A stretch of 64,000 nt of DNA, taken from the NCBI RefSeq assembly GCF_000498475.1, contig NZ_AVBI01000014.1:298417-362416 (forward strand). Reading direction: 5' to 3'. Below, in pieces: positions 17,691 to 26,230 of the stretch. A model generated the notes under the pieces. The model did no database searches. It was given only the letters and a program-made list of their open reading frames with translations, and was not told where the DNA came from. This DNA is from Flavobacterium cauense R2A-7 (GTDB taxonomy: Bacteria > Bacteroidota > Bacteroidia > Flavobacteriales > Flavobacteriaceae). Both the position numbers and the translations under genes were made by a program. The first letter of the stretch is position 1, and the number at the start of each line of letters is the position of its first letter.

Positions 17691-18398
17691 TTATTTTAAA
17701 TCAGACAAGTCGCTGCCAGTGGTAATTTCTTCTGGAGTTTGATTTTGTCGGAACAAACGCGCGGTTAAATCACCTTTTAAGGTTATTTTATTTCCGATAA
17801 CTTCCAGCCAACTTCCTTCACGTAATCCTAAAACCGGCTGTGAATTGAAATGATGGAATTCGTTAATTCGGGTTTCGCGGGTTTCGCCCATATGAGTTGA
17901 GCCTTCAATCGGATCCAGATAATGCGGATTGATGTTAAAGGGTACAAAAGAAAGTGTTTTAAAACTTGGCGGGTAAACAATCGGCATGTCATTCGTTGTT
18001 CCCATAGTTAAACCACAGATGTTACTCCCGGCAGACGTTCCTAAATAAGGTGTTCCGTTTTTTACCACTTTTTCAAGGGTTTCGATGATTCCGGTTTTGT
18101 ACAATTGGGTTACCAGTAAAAAAGTATTGCCGCCACCGGTAAAAATACCTTCAGCCTGTTCTAAAGCGGTAATCGGATTGTCAAATTCATGAATTCCTTT
18201 AACGCCGATTCCTATTTTTGCGAAAGCCTCACTCACTTTAGACGTATAGTCGTCATGCGAAATTCCGCCGGGTCTTGCATACGGAATGAAAAGCAGGTTT
18301 CCGATTCCTTTGAAATGGGACGCTAATGTTGGGAGTAAGTAATCAAGATAACTTCCGTTGTGCAATGTAGACGTGCTGGCAATAATAATTTTTTTCAT
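17691..18398 (-). CDS. pepE: Dipeptidase E (peptidase family S51)
   Basis: A 235-residue cytoplasmic serine peptidase that splits Asp-Xaa dipeptides. The nucleophile is Ser122 in YLGTSAGSNICG, and GIFTGGGNTFLL (84-95) is the conserved glycine-rich segment; NPHYLDP near residue 155 supplies the probable catalytic histidine region. Length fits the family. A -7-like element TACCTTTG lies on the complement of 18415-18422, sixteen bases before the start. The gene precedes the RMD1 gene on the same strand with a 75-base spacer. Confidence 0.95.
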   Translation of the reverse strand: MKKIIIASTSTLHNGSYLDYLLPTLASHFKGIGNLLFIPYARPGGISHDDYTSKVSEAFAKIGIGVKGIHEFDNPITALEQAEGIFTGGGNTFLLVTQLYKTGIIETLEKVVKNGTPYLGTSAGSNICGLTMGTTNDMPIVYPPSFKTLSFVPFNINPHYLDPIEGSTHMGETRETRINEFHHFNSQPVLGLREGSWLEVIGNKITLKGDLTARLFRQNQTPEEITTGSDLSDLK

Positions 18399-18414
18399 GG
18401 TAAAGTCTTTGCTG

Positions 18415-18422
18415 CAAAGGTA
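18415..18422 (-). promoter_or_regulatory. Putative -7 element of pepE
   Basis: The reverse strand reads TACCTTTG, fitting TAnnTTTG, 16 bases before the pepE start codon. No -33 element was seen. Confidence 0.45.
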
Positions 18423-18547
18423 ATTATTTTGGAAAAGGAATTGTAAGATTCGGATTTCTGATTTAACAAAAAATTACAAAGTTGTTGGCATTAAATTGGG
18501 AATCTTAACAGATACTTTTACACCATTGCAATACAATGCTGTTTTTA

Positions 18548-19291
18548 ATGCGGAAACAATTACTTTTTTTTCTTTTGGTACTCTCATCGGGAATCTGGGC
18601 TCAGAATGAAATGCTTCTGAAAGGAAAAATCATGGGCAATATTAGGGATTTGGAAGGGATTATGGTGATTAATGTTACTGCTGCAAAATATGTCGCCACA
18701 ACAAATGACGGACACTTTGCAATAGCAGCTAAAGTTGGTGATACACTTCGGTTTTCGGCTGTTCAGGTGGATGAAAAAACACTTGTGCTAAAACAAGAAG
18801 ATTTTTGTGAGAACTTGTTGTTAGTGCGTTTGGAACCACAAGTTCATCAGTTGAGTGAATTAATTATTAAGGATTACAGTCACATTAATGCAGAAAGTTT
18901 AGGTTTGGTTAAAAAAGGACAAATGAAATTTACGCCCGCGGAACGAAAACTCAACACCGCATCAAATTCGTATGCGGCAATCGGACTTAACGGTTCGGCC
19001 GGTTTAGATCCTTTGCTGAACTGGATTTCCGGAAGAACAGCCATGCTCAAAAAAGAAGTTGAGGTCGAGAAAAAAGAACGCATGCAAAATCATCTTAAAA
19101 ATTTATTCGAAGAAGACTATTATATCAGTCATTTCAAGATTCCGGACCAATATGTTGGCGGGTTTCTGGTGTATGCTTCGGAAAATTCACGGCTGATGGC
19201 GGCCATAACATCCAAAAATAAAATCCTTACGTTATTTTTGTTAGGTGAATTGGCAGTTGAGTATCTTAAAATTCTTGCGGATGAGGAATAA
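18548..19291 (+). CDS. Secreted carboxypeptidase-regulatory-like domain protein, paralog 1 of 4
   Basis: The 247-residue product (MRKQLLFFLLVLSSGIWAQ signal peptide) has an N-terminal domain of the SusC-type CarboxypepD_reg-like kind, about residues 25-105: LLKGKIMGNIRDLEGIMV, then ATTNDGHFAIAAKVGDTLRFSAVQ. A conserved hinge INAESLGLVKKG and TPAERKL follows, then a helical C-terminal domain ending LFLLGELAVEYLKILADEE. There is no TonB-dependent barrel, so it is not a transporter by itself. Function unknown. An in-frame ATG at 18536 is possible; 18548 was chosen because the signal peptide then matches the downstream paralogs. Its last 11 bases overlap the start of paralog 2. Confidence 0.82.
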   Translation: MRKQLLFFLLVLSSGIWAQNEMLLKGKIMGNIRDLEGIMVINVTAAKYVATTNDGHFAIAAKVGDTLRFSAVQVDEKTLVLKQEDFCENLLLVRLEPQVHQLSELIIKDYSHINAESLGLVKKGQMKFTPAERKLNTASNSYAAIGLNGSAGLDPLLNWISGRTAMLKKEVEVEKKERMQNHLKNLFEEDYYISHFKIPDQYVGGFLVYASENSRLMAAITSKNKILTLFLLGELAVEYLKILADEE

Positions 19292-20003
19292 ATTACTTTT
19301 CTTTTTTATTTTGATTTCTTCAGTAAGCTGGTCCCAAAACCTAAAAGTTTTGAAAGGACAGATTGTGGCAAAAACCCGTGAAGTAAAAGGGATTAGCATA
19401 ACAAATCTTTCCTCAAACAGAACAGTTGTTTCTGAAGAAAAAGGTCTTTTTTTAATAACTGCCAAAACTGGAGATACCTTGCTTTTTACAGCCGTACAGT
19501 TACAACCCCGAAAAATTGTGTTGGGAAAAGAAGATTTTGATTATCTGACTTTTTTTGTCAGCATGAATGTAAAAGTGATTCGATTAAATGAGATAATAAT
19601 CGAAAAAAGTAATATTACCGCAGAAAGTTTAGGATTGGTGCCAAAAGGGATAAAAACACAATCGCAGGAAGAAAGAGCTGTACGAAGGTATTATACGGCA
19701 CAAACGGGGCCGTTACAAGCGCTGATTTATGCCATAGACGGGACGGCCAAACGGCGGAAGAAAGAAATCATTGCTGTAGTGGGGCATCAAAGATTACAGC
19801 ATAAGCTTGAGCTGATGTTTAATCAATCTTATTTTGTTGACGAACTGAAGATTCCATCGGAACACTTGTTTGGCTTTTATGTTTTTGCTTCTGAAAATCA
19901 GGGATTGGCGAATGTTATGCAACAGAAAAACAAATGGCTGATAAAATTTGAATTGATAAAAATTGCGTCTGAATATATTAAACTGTTGTCCGGTGAAAAT
20001 TAA
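19281..20003 (+). CDS. Secreted carboxypeptidase-regulatory-like domain protein, paralog 2 of 4
   Basis: A 240-residue protein starting MRNKLLFFFILISSVSWSQ, a clear signal peptide. The N-terminal domain LKGQIVAKTREVKGISI, then TAKTGDTLLFTAVQLQPRKIVLGKEDFDY parallels paralogs 1 and 3, and NITAESLGLVPKG marks the shared hinge. The C-terminal part differs most, with YYTAQTGPLQALIYAIDG in place of the glycine-rich stretch of the others. The start ATG 19281 lies inside the end of paralog 1 (11-base overlap). No function is known; export to periplasm or outer membrane is inferred from the signal peptide. Confidence 0.82.
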   Translation: MRNKLLFFFILISSVSWSQNLKVLKGQIVAKTREVKGISITNLSSNRTVVSEEKGLFLITAKTGDTLLFTAVQLQPRKIVLGKEDFDYLTFFVSMNVKVIRLNEIIIEKSNITAESLGLVPKGIKTQSQEERAVRRYYTAQTGPLQALIYAIDGTAKRRKKEIIAVVGHQRLQHKLELMFNQSYFVDELKIPSEHLFGFYVFASENQGLANVMQQKNKWLIKFELIKIASEYIKLLSGEN

Positions 20004-20742
20004 GTTACTTTTTGTTTTCGGTTTAATTGCAATGGTTTGCTCGGCTCAAAAGGGAAAGCTTCTGAAAGGGCAGGTGTTGGCTGATGTTAAAGATGTGCAA
20101 GGGATTAATGTGGTTAATCTCGCATTAAGGAAAGAAGTAGCTACTGACCACAAAGGTTTGTTTTCTATTACTGCAAAGCCCGGAGATACCTTACTTTTTT
20201 CGGCTGTTCAGCTGAAATCCAGAAAAATAGTCATTGAAAAAGAAGATTTTGATTATTTACCCTATCTGGTAAAAATGGAAGTGAATGTCACCCAGTTAAA
20301 AGAAGTTGTCATTCAGCAAAGTAACATTTCGGCAGAAAGTTTAGGATTGGTGCAAAAAGGTACAAAAACCTATACTCCGGCGGAACGAAAATTACGAACG
20401 GCCGGCGATTTTAAACCGATACATTTGTTGGCAATTTTAGGAGGTAGTATGCCTTTCGATCCGATTATAAATAAAATCAACGGGAAAACAGACCGACTTA
20501 AGAAAGAAATCGTCGTCGAAAAACACCAAATGGTGCAAGTTAAGTTGGGAAATATGTTTGACGAAGATTTTTTGACAAAAGAACTTAATGTTAAACAAGA
20601 ATACCTCGATGGTTTTATAGTGTATGTTTCCGAAAATCCGAAAGTAAAACAGGCTCTGAAAGAAAAAAACAAAACATTAGTGACATTTCTTTTGGGTGAA
20701 TTAGCGGTAGAGTATAATAAAATGGTTGCCGATGCGAAATAA
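19993..20742 (+). CDS. Secreted carboxypeptidase-regulatory-like domain protein, paralog 3 of 4
   Basis: The probable start is GTG 19993, giving a signal peptide KIKLLFVFGLIAMVCSAQ and a 249-residue protein. It is the closest relative of paralog 1: both have TPAERKL, a run of small residues with DP (MPFDPIINKINGKT against GLDPLLNWISGRT), VEVEKK/VVEKH and the ending FLLGELAVEYNKM. Starting at GTG gives an 11-base overlap with paralog 2, the same as at the other junctions of this array, and this decides the start. Function unknown. Confidence 0.8.
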   Translation: MKIKLLFVFGLIAMVCSAQKGKLLKGQVLADVKDVQGINVVNLALRKEVATDHKGLFSITAKPGDTLLFSAVQLKSRKIVIEKEDFDYLPYLVKMEVNVTQLKEVVIQQSNISAESLGLVQKGTKTYTPAERKLRTAGDFKPIHLLAILGGSMPFDPIINKINGKTDRLKKEIVVEKHQMVQVKLGNMFDEDFLTKELNVKQEYLDGFIVYVSENPKVKQALKEKNKTLVTFLLGELAVEYNKMVADAK

Positions 20743-21526
20743 ACTACTGTTTTTCTTTTCGTTGTTTTCATGCATTTCTTTTTCTCAAGAGTTACCCCGA
20801 AAACTCTTGCAAGGTGTTGTGGTTTCCGATTCGCTCGAAGTGGAAAACATCACGATTGATAATGTAACGGCAAAAAAGGTAACTTCCACGGATGGAAAAG
20901 GAAATTTCAGGTTGATGGTAAAAGAAAAAGACACGTTGGTTTTTAGCGGCGTGTCTTTTAAATCATCGGTTTTGGTGATTACGTACAGTCATATGAATGA
21001 AGAAGTTTTGAAAATAAAACTGAAAGTAAGAGTCAATGAATTGGAAGAATTGATTGTGCGTCCCTACACGCTCAGCGGAAATCTGGAAACGGATTCCAAA
21101 CATCTGAAAGTCAAAACGGTTGATCTTAATCTTGTTAATCTGGATTTATCTAATCCTTTCCCTAAAGTTAATAAAGCAGACAGTGCTTTGAAAAACATTA
21201 CGCCGGGTTCCGGCAATCAATTCAATGGCGTAGATTTTATAGCCTTGGGTAAAATGATTGGAGGAAAAATTTTTAAGTCGAAACCAAAACCCAAGCGGGT
21301 AGAATTTGTTACCGAAAAAATCTTCTCGGAAGCAGTGAAAGAAAAGTTTAATCCGTCTTTTTTTACCCAAACACTAAAGCTTAAAGTTGAAGAAATTGAT
21401 TTGTTTCTGGCTTTTTGCGACGACACTTCGCTGGAAAATAGAGGTTTGCTGAATCCTAAAAATGAATTCGCACTTATTGATTTTTTGCTAAAAAAAAGTG
21501 AAGAATATCTTAAAAAAAATCGGTAA
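20732..21526 (+). CDS. Secreted carboxypeptidase-regulatory-like domain protein, paralog 4 of 4 (divergent)
   Basis: A 264-residue protein with signal peptide MRNKLLFFFSLFSCISFSQ, almost identical to that of paralog 2. The N-terminal domain LLQGVVVSDSLEVENITI, then TDGKGNFRLMVKEKDTLVFSGV is kept, but the AESLGLV hinge is replaced by LETDSKHLKVKTVDLNLVN, as in many flavobacterial proteins of this type, and a basic KSKPKPKRVEF stretch follows. Start ATG 20732 overlaps paralog 3 by 11 bases. It is followed after 26 bases by the DUF6702 gene, which may have its own promoter. Function unknown. Confidence 0.8.
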   Translation: MRNKLLFFFSLFSCISFSQELPRKLLQGVVVSDSLEVENITIDNVTAKKVTSTDGKGNFRLMVKEKDTLVFSGVSFKSSVLVITYSHMNEEVLKIKLKVRVNELEELIVRPYTLSGNLETDSKHLKVKTVDLNLVNLDLSNPFPKVNKADSALKNITPGSGNQFNGVDFIALGKMIGGKIFKSKPKPKRVEFVTEKIFSEAVKEKFNPSFFTQTLKLKVEEIDLFLAFCDDTSLENRGLLNPKNEFALIDFLLKKSEEYLKKNR

Positions 21527-21540
21527 ATAGTTTCTTTTAT

Positions 21541-21548
21541 TACATTTG
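21541..21548 (+). promoter_or_regulatory. Putative -7 element directly before the DUF6702 gene
   Basis: TACATTTG fits TAnnTTTG and ends only 4 bases before the ATG at 21553. Transcripts from it would begin at or near the start codon (leaderless). No -33 TTG was seen. Confidence 0.4.
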
Positions 21549-21552
21549 GCGC

Positions 21553-22056
21553 ATGAAGAAACTTTTTCAGTATGCTTTGCCGCTGTTTTTTTTCGTTATG
21601 CTTTGCTCTTTTGCACTGCATAAATTCTATGTCGGTATTTACCAAGTGAATTATGTGGCGAAGAAAAAGGAAATTCAGATTACCACGCGCATCTTTATCG
21701 ACGATCTTGAAAAAGCACTCGAAGCCAAATATAAAAAGAAAATGTATCTGGCTACTCCCAAAGAAATCAGTGAAACCAATGGTTTTATCAAAAGTTATCT
21801 GGATGAGAAATTTCATCTGAAAGTTAACACGTCGGTTAAAAATCTTAAATTTTTAGGAAAAGAAACCGAAGATAATGTTCTGATTTGTTACCTTACAACC
21901 TCGGTTCCCGAAAAAATAACTTCAGTCGAAATTTACAATACGGTGTTGACCGAGAAATATCCGGAACAACAAAATATAGTGCACGTAAACATAAACGGTA
22001 ACAAAAAGAGTCTTTTGCTGACTGATAGTGAACCGGAAGGAAGTTTAGAATTTTAG
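21553..22056 (+). CDS. DUF6702 family protein
   Basis: A 167-residue exported protein: residues 1-22 form a hydrophobic signal sequence, followed by HKFYVGIYQVNYVAKKKEIQITTRIFIDDLEKALE, the hallmark of DUF6702. The rest alternates strands and includes ISETNGFIKSYLDEKF and a C-terminal VHVNINGNKKSLLLT. The family has no assigned function. It sits between the paralog array and the M1 peptidase, with gaps of 26 and 22 bases, so a shared role in envelope or peptide handling is possible but only inferred from position. Confidence 0.85.
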   Translation: MKKLFQYALPLFFFVMLCSFALHKFYVGIYQVNYVAKKKEIQITTRIFIDDLEKALEAKYKKKMYLATPKEISETNGFIKSYLDEKFHLKVNTSVKNLKFLGKETEDNVLICYLTTSVPEKITSVEIYNTVLTEKYPEQQNIVHVNINGNKKSLLLTDSEPEGSLEF

Positions 22057-22078
22057 ACCAAAACAAAACATCATAAAT

Positions 22079-24355
22079 ATGAAAAAACCAGTTTCTCTTT
22101 TTTCGTTAGTGGCTTTAGCAATTCCATTTGTTGCTTTAGCTCAGGAAACAAAACCAACCGAGAAAAAACGTGAACCGGGTCATGCCGATACTAACAAGTT
22201 CAGCCAGATGTATCACGAAATGGCAACGCCCAATTCTTACAGAACGGCATCGGGTGCTCCCGGACCGGCGTATTATCAGCAACAGGCCGATTATAAAATC
22301 GACATCGAACTGGACGATAAAAACACAAAGCTGTACGGAAAAGAAACGGTTACGTATCATAACAACGCACCGGAAACCTTAACGTATCTGTGGGTTCAGT
22401 TGGATCAAAACGAAAAGAAACGCGACGGTAAATCGCCATTGGTACAAAGCCAAAGGGTGAGTAGTGCCATGGGAGCAGGCGATTTTTCAAAACAGTTCAT
22501 GCAACAACGTTTCGACGGTGGTTTCAATATCGAATATGTAAAGGATGCCAAAGGAAATCCGATGCGATACACAATCAATCAAACGATGATGCGTATCGAT
22601 TTGGACAAACCGTTAAAGTCGGGAGAAAAAGTATCGTTTTCCGTAAAATGGTGGTACAACATCAATAATTATATGGTAGACGGCGGTCGTTCCGGCTATG
22701 AGCATTTCGACAAAGACGGCAATAATTTATACGTTATTGCACAGTTTTATCCAAGAATGGCCGTGTATAACGATGTAGAAGGCTGGCAGAACATGCAGTT
22801 TTGGGGTTCGGGAGAATTTGCTTTGCCTTTCGGAAATTTTGAAGTGAATATTACCACGCCGGCCGATCACGTTTTGGAAGGCACAGGAGTGTTGCAAAAC
22901 CGTAAAGAAGTTTACAATGCCGAACAGGTAAAACGTTACGAATTAGCGGAACAAACCTACGATAAACCGGTGGTAATTGTTACTCAGGCAGAAGCAGAAG
23001 CAGCATCCAAAGGTTTTTCGGATAAAAAGAAAACCTGGAAATTCAAGGCGACCAACGTACGCGATTTCGGATTCTCTTCATCAAGAAAATTCATTTATGA
23101 TGCGATGGCCGTGAAACTGGAAAACGGAAAAACCGTAATGGCCATTTCATGTTATCCTCCGGAAGCCAATCCGCTTTGGGGCGATTATTCCACAAGAGTA
23201 GTGGCGCACACATTAAAATCGTATTCTAAATATACGTTCGATTATCCGTATCCGAAAGCCATTTCCATTTCGGCAGAAGATCAGGGAATGGAATATCCGA
23301 TGATTTGCTGGAATTACGGCCGTCCGGATGAAAAAGGTTTCGTTAGCGACCGAATCAAATACGGTATGATGGGCGTAATCATTCACGAAGTGGGACACAA
23401 TTTCTTCCCGATGATTGTGAATTCCGATGAGCGTCAGTGGACCTGGATGGACGAAGGGCTAAATACGTTCTTAGAATATTTAACCGAACAAAGCTGGGAT
23501 AAAAACTTCCCGTCCAGTCGTGGTCCGGCCGCTAAAATTGTGCCGTACATGAGTGGCGATCAGAAATTTTTAGAACCGATTATGTCCAACTCGGAAACGA
23601 TTTACAACTTCGGCGCGAACGGATATTCAAAACCGGCAACCGGATTGAATATCTTGAGAGAAACCATTATGGGTCACGATTTATTTGACCATGCTTTTAG
23701 AACGTATGCACAACGTTGGAAGTTCAAACACCCAACACCGGAAGATTTCTTCAGAACGATGGAAGATGCTTCGGCAGTTGATTTGGATTGGTTCTGGAGA
23801 GGTTGGTTCTATTCGACCGATTATGTAGACATGGGAATCAAAGAGGTAAAACAGTATTTTGTTACCGAAGATCCTTCCAAAGCGGTTCAGGAACAATTTA
23901 ACCGCCGAGGACGAAAAATCAACAGCGGAGAACCAATGGTGTACATGATCTCCAGCACAGCGGAAGATTTTAAACCGGAAATGAAAAAACCATTAAATAT
24001 TCAGGAAGTAAAAACGTTGAATGAATACGTAGCCAAACTTTCCGCTGAGGAAAAGAAAGCATTGAAACAACCGAAATATTTTTACGAAGTGGAATTCGAC
24101 AAACCGGGCGGAATGATGATGCCGGTAATTGTAGAATTACAGTTTGAAGACGGAACGACGGAAAATCACCATTTCCCGGTACAAATCTGGAGAAAAGGAA
24201 ATGATACGGCTAAAAGAGTTTTCGCTACCGAAAAACCGGTGAAAAAAATTCAGTTGGATCCGAAACTGGAAACTGCCGATATCGATGTAACCAACAATGT
24301 TTGGCCAAAAGAAGAAGTGAAATCCAAGTTTGATGAACTTTCTCAAAACAAATAA
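22079..24355 (+). CDS. M1 family metallopeptidase, secreted
   Basis: The 758-residue product has a signal peptide (residues 1-21, ending ALAQ), an N-terminal beta domain, and a gluzincin active site: HEVGH (His436, Glu437, His440) with the third zinc ligand Glu459 in MDEGLNTF, the exact 18-residue spacing of family M1. The aminopeptidase exopeptidase motif GXMEN is represented by QGMEYPMICW (about residues 402-411), a variant common in Bacteroidetes M1 proteins. It would trim peptides outside the cytoplasm. It closes the operon that begins with the paralog array and is followed by a strong terminator. Confidence 0.93.
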   Translation: MKKPVSLFSLVALAIPFVALAQETKPTEKKREPGHADTNKFSQMYHEMATPNSYRTASGAPGPAYYQQQADYKIDIELDDKNTKLYGKETVTYHNNAPETLTYLWVQLDQNEKKRDGKSPLVQSQRVSSAMGAGDFSKQFMQQRFDGGFNIEYVKDAKGNPMRYTINQTMMRIDLDKPLKSGEKVSFSVKWWYNINNYMVDGGRSGYEHFDKDGNNLYVIAQFYPRMAVYNDVEGWQNMQFWGSGEFALPFGNFEVNITTPADHVLEGTGVLQNRKEVYNAEQVKRYELAEQTYDKPVVIVTQAEAEAASKGFSDKKKTWKFKATNVRDFGFSSSRKFIYDAMAVKLENGKTVMAISCYPPEANPLWGDYSTRVVAHTLKSYSKYTFDYPYPKAISISAEDQGMEYPMICWNYGRPDEKGFVSDRIKYGMMGVIIHEVGHNFFPMIVNSDERQWTWMDEGLNTFLEYLTEQSWDKNFPSSRGPAAKIVPYMSGDQKFLEPIMSNSETIYNFGANGYSKPATGLNILRETIMGHDLFDHAFRTYAQRWKFKHPTPEDFFRTMEDASAVDLDWFWRGWFYSTDYVDMGIKEVKQYFVTEDPSKAVQEQFNRRGRKINSGEPMVYMISSTAEDFKPEMKKPLNIQEVKTLNEYVAKLSAEEKKALKQPKYFYEVEFDKPGGMMMPVIVELQFEDGTTENHHFPVQIWRKGNDTAKRVFATEKPVKKIQLDPKLETADIDVTNNVWPKEEVKSKFDELSQNK

Positions 24356-24359
24356 ATTC

Positions 24360-24397
24360 AAAAAGACTGTTGCAATCCGACAGTCTTTTTGCTTTTT
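24360..24397 (+). terminator. Terminator after the M1 peptidase gene
   Basis: AAAAAGACTG and CAGTCTTTTT pair perfectly around an 11-base loop, followed by GCTTTTT. Confidence 0.88.
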
Positions 24398-24424
24398 CAT
24401 AACACTTTCAAGTCGAAAACTTTG

Positions 24425-24432
24425 TAACTTTG
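24425..24432 (+). promoter_or_regulatory. Putative -7 element of the tatA-PAP2 operon
   Basis: TAACTTTG matches TAnnTTTG 29 bases before the tatA start. No -33 element at the right distance was found. Confidence 0.5.
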
Positions 24433-24461
24433 CGACTTACAACCTGTAATTATAAACTATC

Positions 24462-24761
24462 ATGTTCGGAATAGGAGGCGGGGAGATTTTCCTTATTATA
24501 GCGATAGCATTGATGTTGTTCGGTTCTGAAAAGATTCCGGATATCGCGCGTACCTTAGGTAAAGGAATGGCAGAACTTAAAAATGCCACCAATGATATTA
24601 AAAGCGAAATCCAGAAAAGTGCCGAAGCCAACGGTTTGAACGATCTTACCAATTTAAATCCGATGAATCAACTGGATCTGACTTCCGATATTACCAAAGA
24701 AATCGACAAGGCCAAAGAGAACATTGAAGACATGACCGGACCGATTAAAAGACAAATGTAA
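24462..24761 (+). CDS. tatA: Twin-arginine translocase subunit TatA/TatB family
   Basis: A 99-residue protein with the TatA/Hcf106 pattern: one N-terminal transmembrane helix (about residues 4-21, GGGEIFLIIAIALMLFG), the hinge SEKIPDIARTLGKGM with the Phe-Gly FG pair, and an amphipathic helix followed by a polar tail. It forms the pore part of the Tat system that exports folded proteins across the inner membrane. The tail is longer than in a minimal TatA, so a TatB-like role is not excluded. No tatC lies near. The PAP2 gene starts two bases after its stop. Confidence 0.9.
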   Translation: MFGIGGGEIFLIIAIALMLFGSEKIPDIARTLGKGMAELKNATNDIKSEIQKSAEANGLNDLTNLNPMNQLDLTSDITKEIDKAKENIEDMTGPIKRQM

Positions 24762-24763
24762 CT

Positions 24764-25330
24764 TTGGAGAAAATTATTCAATTCGACAAACAACTATTCG
24801 TTTTCTTAAACGGATTGGGTTCGGAACAATTTGACGGTTTGTGGTTGCTTATCACCAAACAGTTGCACTGGACGCCTTTTTTTGTTTTTGTTTTCTATTT
24901 ACTCTATAAAAAAGTAGGCTGGAAACATTTGCTGTTGATTCTTGTTTCCATTGCACTGCTCATCACTTTCAGCGATCAGTTTACCAATCTTGTTAAAAAC
25001 AGCGTGCAGCGATTGCGCCCCTGCAACGATCTGGAAATTAAAGATATCATCCGAATCGTCAAAGCAAGTGACACCTTCAGTTATTTTTCCGGACATGCGG
25101 CCAATTCGATGGCAACTACGGTTTTCGTATTCCTTATTCTCAAGAAATATTACAAATATGCTTTTTTGTTGTTTCTGTTCCCGTTAATATTTGCTTACAG
25201 TCGTATTTATCTGGGCTTGCATTTTCCGGGCGATATCCTTTCAGGATACTTTTTCGGAGCGTTGTTTGGATTAGGGTTTTCAAAGCTCTATACTGTTTTC
25301 AGAAAGAAATATTTTCCTGAAAGTTTATAA
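24764..25330 (+). CDS. PAP2 family phosphatase, membrane-bound
   Basis: The 188-residue protein has about five transmembrane helices and the three phosphatase motifs: KNSVQRLRP (KxxxxxxRP), YFSGHAANS (SGH) and SRIYLGLHFPGD (SRxxxxxHxxxD). Such enzymes dephosphorylate lipid phosphates, for example undecaprenyl pyrophosphate or phosphatidic acid; which one applies here cannot be told. The start is TTG 24764, two bases after the tatA stop, since no ATG gives the conserved N-terminus EKIIQFDKQLFVFLNGLG. Co-transcription with tatA is likely. Confidence 0.88.
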   Translation: MEKIIQFDKQLFVFLNGLGSEQFDGLWLLITKQLHWTPFFVFVFYLLYKKVGWKHLLLILVSIALLITFSDQFTNLVKNSVQRLRPCNDLEIKDIIRIVKASDTFSYFSGHAANSMATTVFVFLILKKYYKYAFLLFLFPLIFAYSRIYLGLHFPGDILSGYFFGALFGLGFSKLYTVFRKKYFPESL

Positions 25331-25474
25331 GGAGCGACCCGAGCGATAGCGAATTGGCGAAGCAATGGCTTGGGAATGGTTTGGTTTCCATATTCCTGCT
25401 GTCCGCTATATCTTTTTGAGGAGCCTTCGAGAGCCTCAGGCACCCCAAAAAGGATGCCGCTCCCATCAGGGCTA
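25331..25474. repeat. Interspersed intergenic repeat element, copy A
   Basis: A GC-richer noncoding block beginning GGAGCGACCCGAGCGATAGC and ending TGCCGCTCCCATCAGGGCTA. In the middle CTTTTT and AAAAAG, with inner GAGG and CCTC, form a stem-loop. The last 20 bases agree at 16 positions with those of the element at 54493-54570, and both begin GGAGCGA, so they look like members of one family. I recall similar blocks between genes in other Flavobacterium genomes. Confidence 0.6.
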
Positions 25475-25530
25475 AAAAGTATCTGTTTTTATTTTTGTAA
25501 CCTGCTCATCTGCTTTCTGCCCTCCGTCAC

Positions 25531-26172
25531 CTAAATTACCCGACTCATCGTTAAACCATCGCGAATCGGTAGTAAAACGGTTTCCACTCTTGGGTCATTT
25601 TTTAAAAGTTCGTTGTATTCCAATAACACTTTCGTGCTTTTGTCATTCGCTTTCACTTCTTCCAATACTTTACCGCTCCATAGCACATTGTCGGACAAAA
25701 TCACTCCGCCTTTGTTCATCATCGGGACAATCATTTGGAAATAGTTGATGTAATTTTCCTTATCAGCATCAATAAACACCAAGTCGAATTTTTTGTTTAA
25801 CGTCGGAATAATTTCCAACGCATTGCCTAAATGTTGCTGAATCTGATTTGCCCAAGGCGATTGATCGAAATATTTTTTCTGAAAATCAACCAATTCCTCA
25901 TTGTTGTCAATCGTATCCAAAGTGCCGTTTTCGGGTAAACCTTCTGCTAAACACAAGGCGGCATAACCGGTATAGGTGCCAATTTCAAGAATGTGTTGCG
26001 GTCGGATCAATTTAGAAAACATACTCAAAACCCTTCCCTGAAAATGGCCGCTCAACATTCTGGGTTGTAGTATTTTCTGGTGGGTTTCTTTGTTTAAACG
26101 CGCTAACAATTCCGGTTCGTTTTCGGAATGTAACGCTACGTAGTCTTCTAAAGCTTCGGAGATGAAGTGCAT
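25531..26172 (-). CDS. O-methyltransferase, family 3 (COMT-like)
   Basis: A 213-residue class I methyltransferase. The SAM-binding motif is ILEIGTYTGYAALCLAEGLP (about residues 61-80), followed by the acidic LDTIDNNEE and the DLVFIDADKENYINYF motif with the metal-binding aspartate (about 129-144), then GGVILSDNVLWSGKV. These are typical of the cation-dependent catechol/caffeoyl-CoA O-methyltransferase family. The true acceptor is unknown. The gene is convergent with the PAP2 gene across the repeat element and divergent from rlmN. Confidence 0.92.
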   Translation of the reverse strand: MHFISEALEDYVALHSENEPELLARLNKETHQKILQPRMLSGHFQGRVLSMFSKLIRPQHILEIGTYTGYAALCLAEGLPENGTLDTIDNNEELVDFQKKYFDQSPWANQIQQHLGNALEIIPTLNKKFDLVFIDADKENYINYFQMIVPMMNKGGVILSDNVLWSGKVLEEVKANDKSTKVLLEYNELLKNDPRVETVLLPIRDGLTMSRVI

Positions 26173-26230
26173 AATCTTAATTTTTTACAAAATTACAAAT
26201 AACCCAATAACCAAATCCACAAATTGTAAT

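Noticed and set aside
18548..21526. TonB-dependent receptor (SusC) genes
   Set aside because: The regulatory domain is similar, but the proteins are 240-264 residues and lack plug and barrel.
21217..21816. Open frame of 199 codons on the - strand across paralog 4 and DUF6702
   Set aside because: It overlaps two supported genes on the opposite strand, and its phenylalanine-rich product reflects the reverse of lysine-rich codons.
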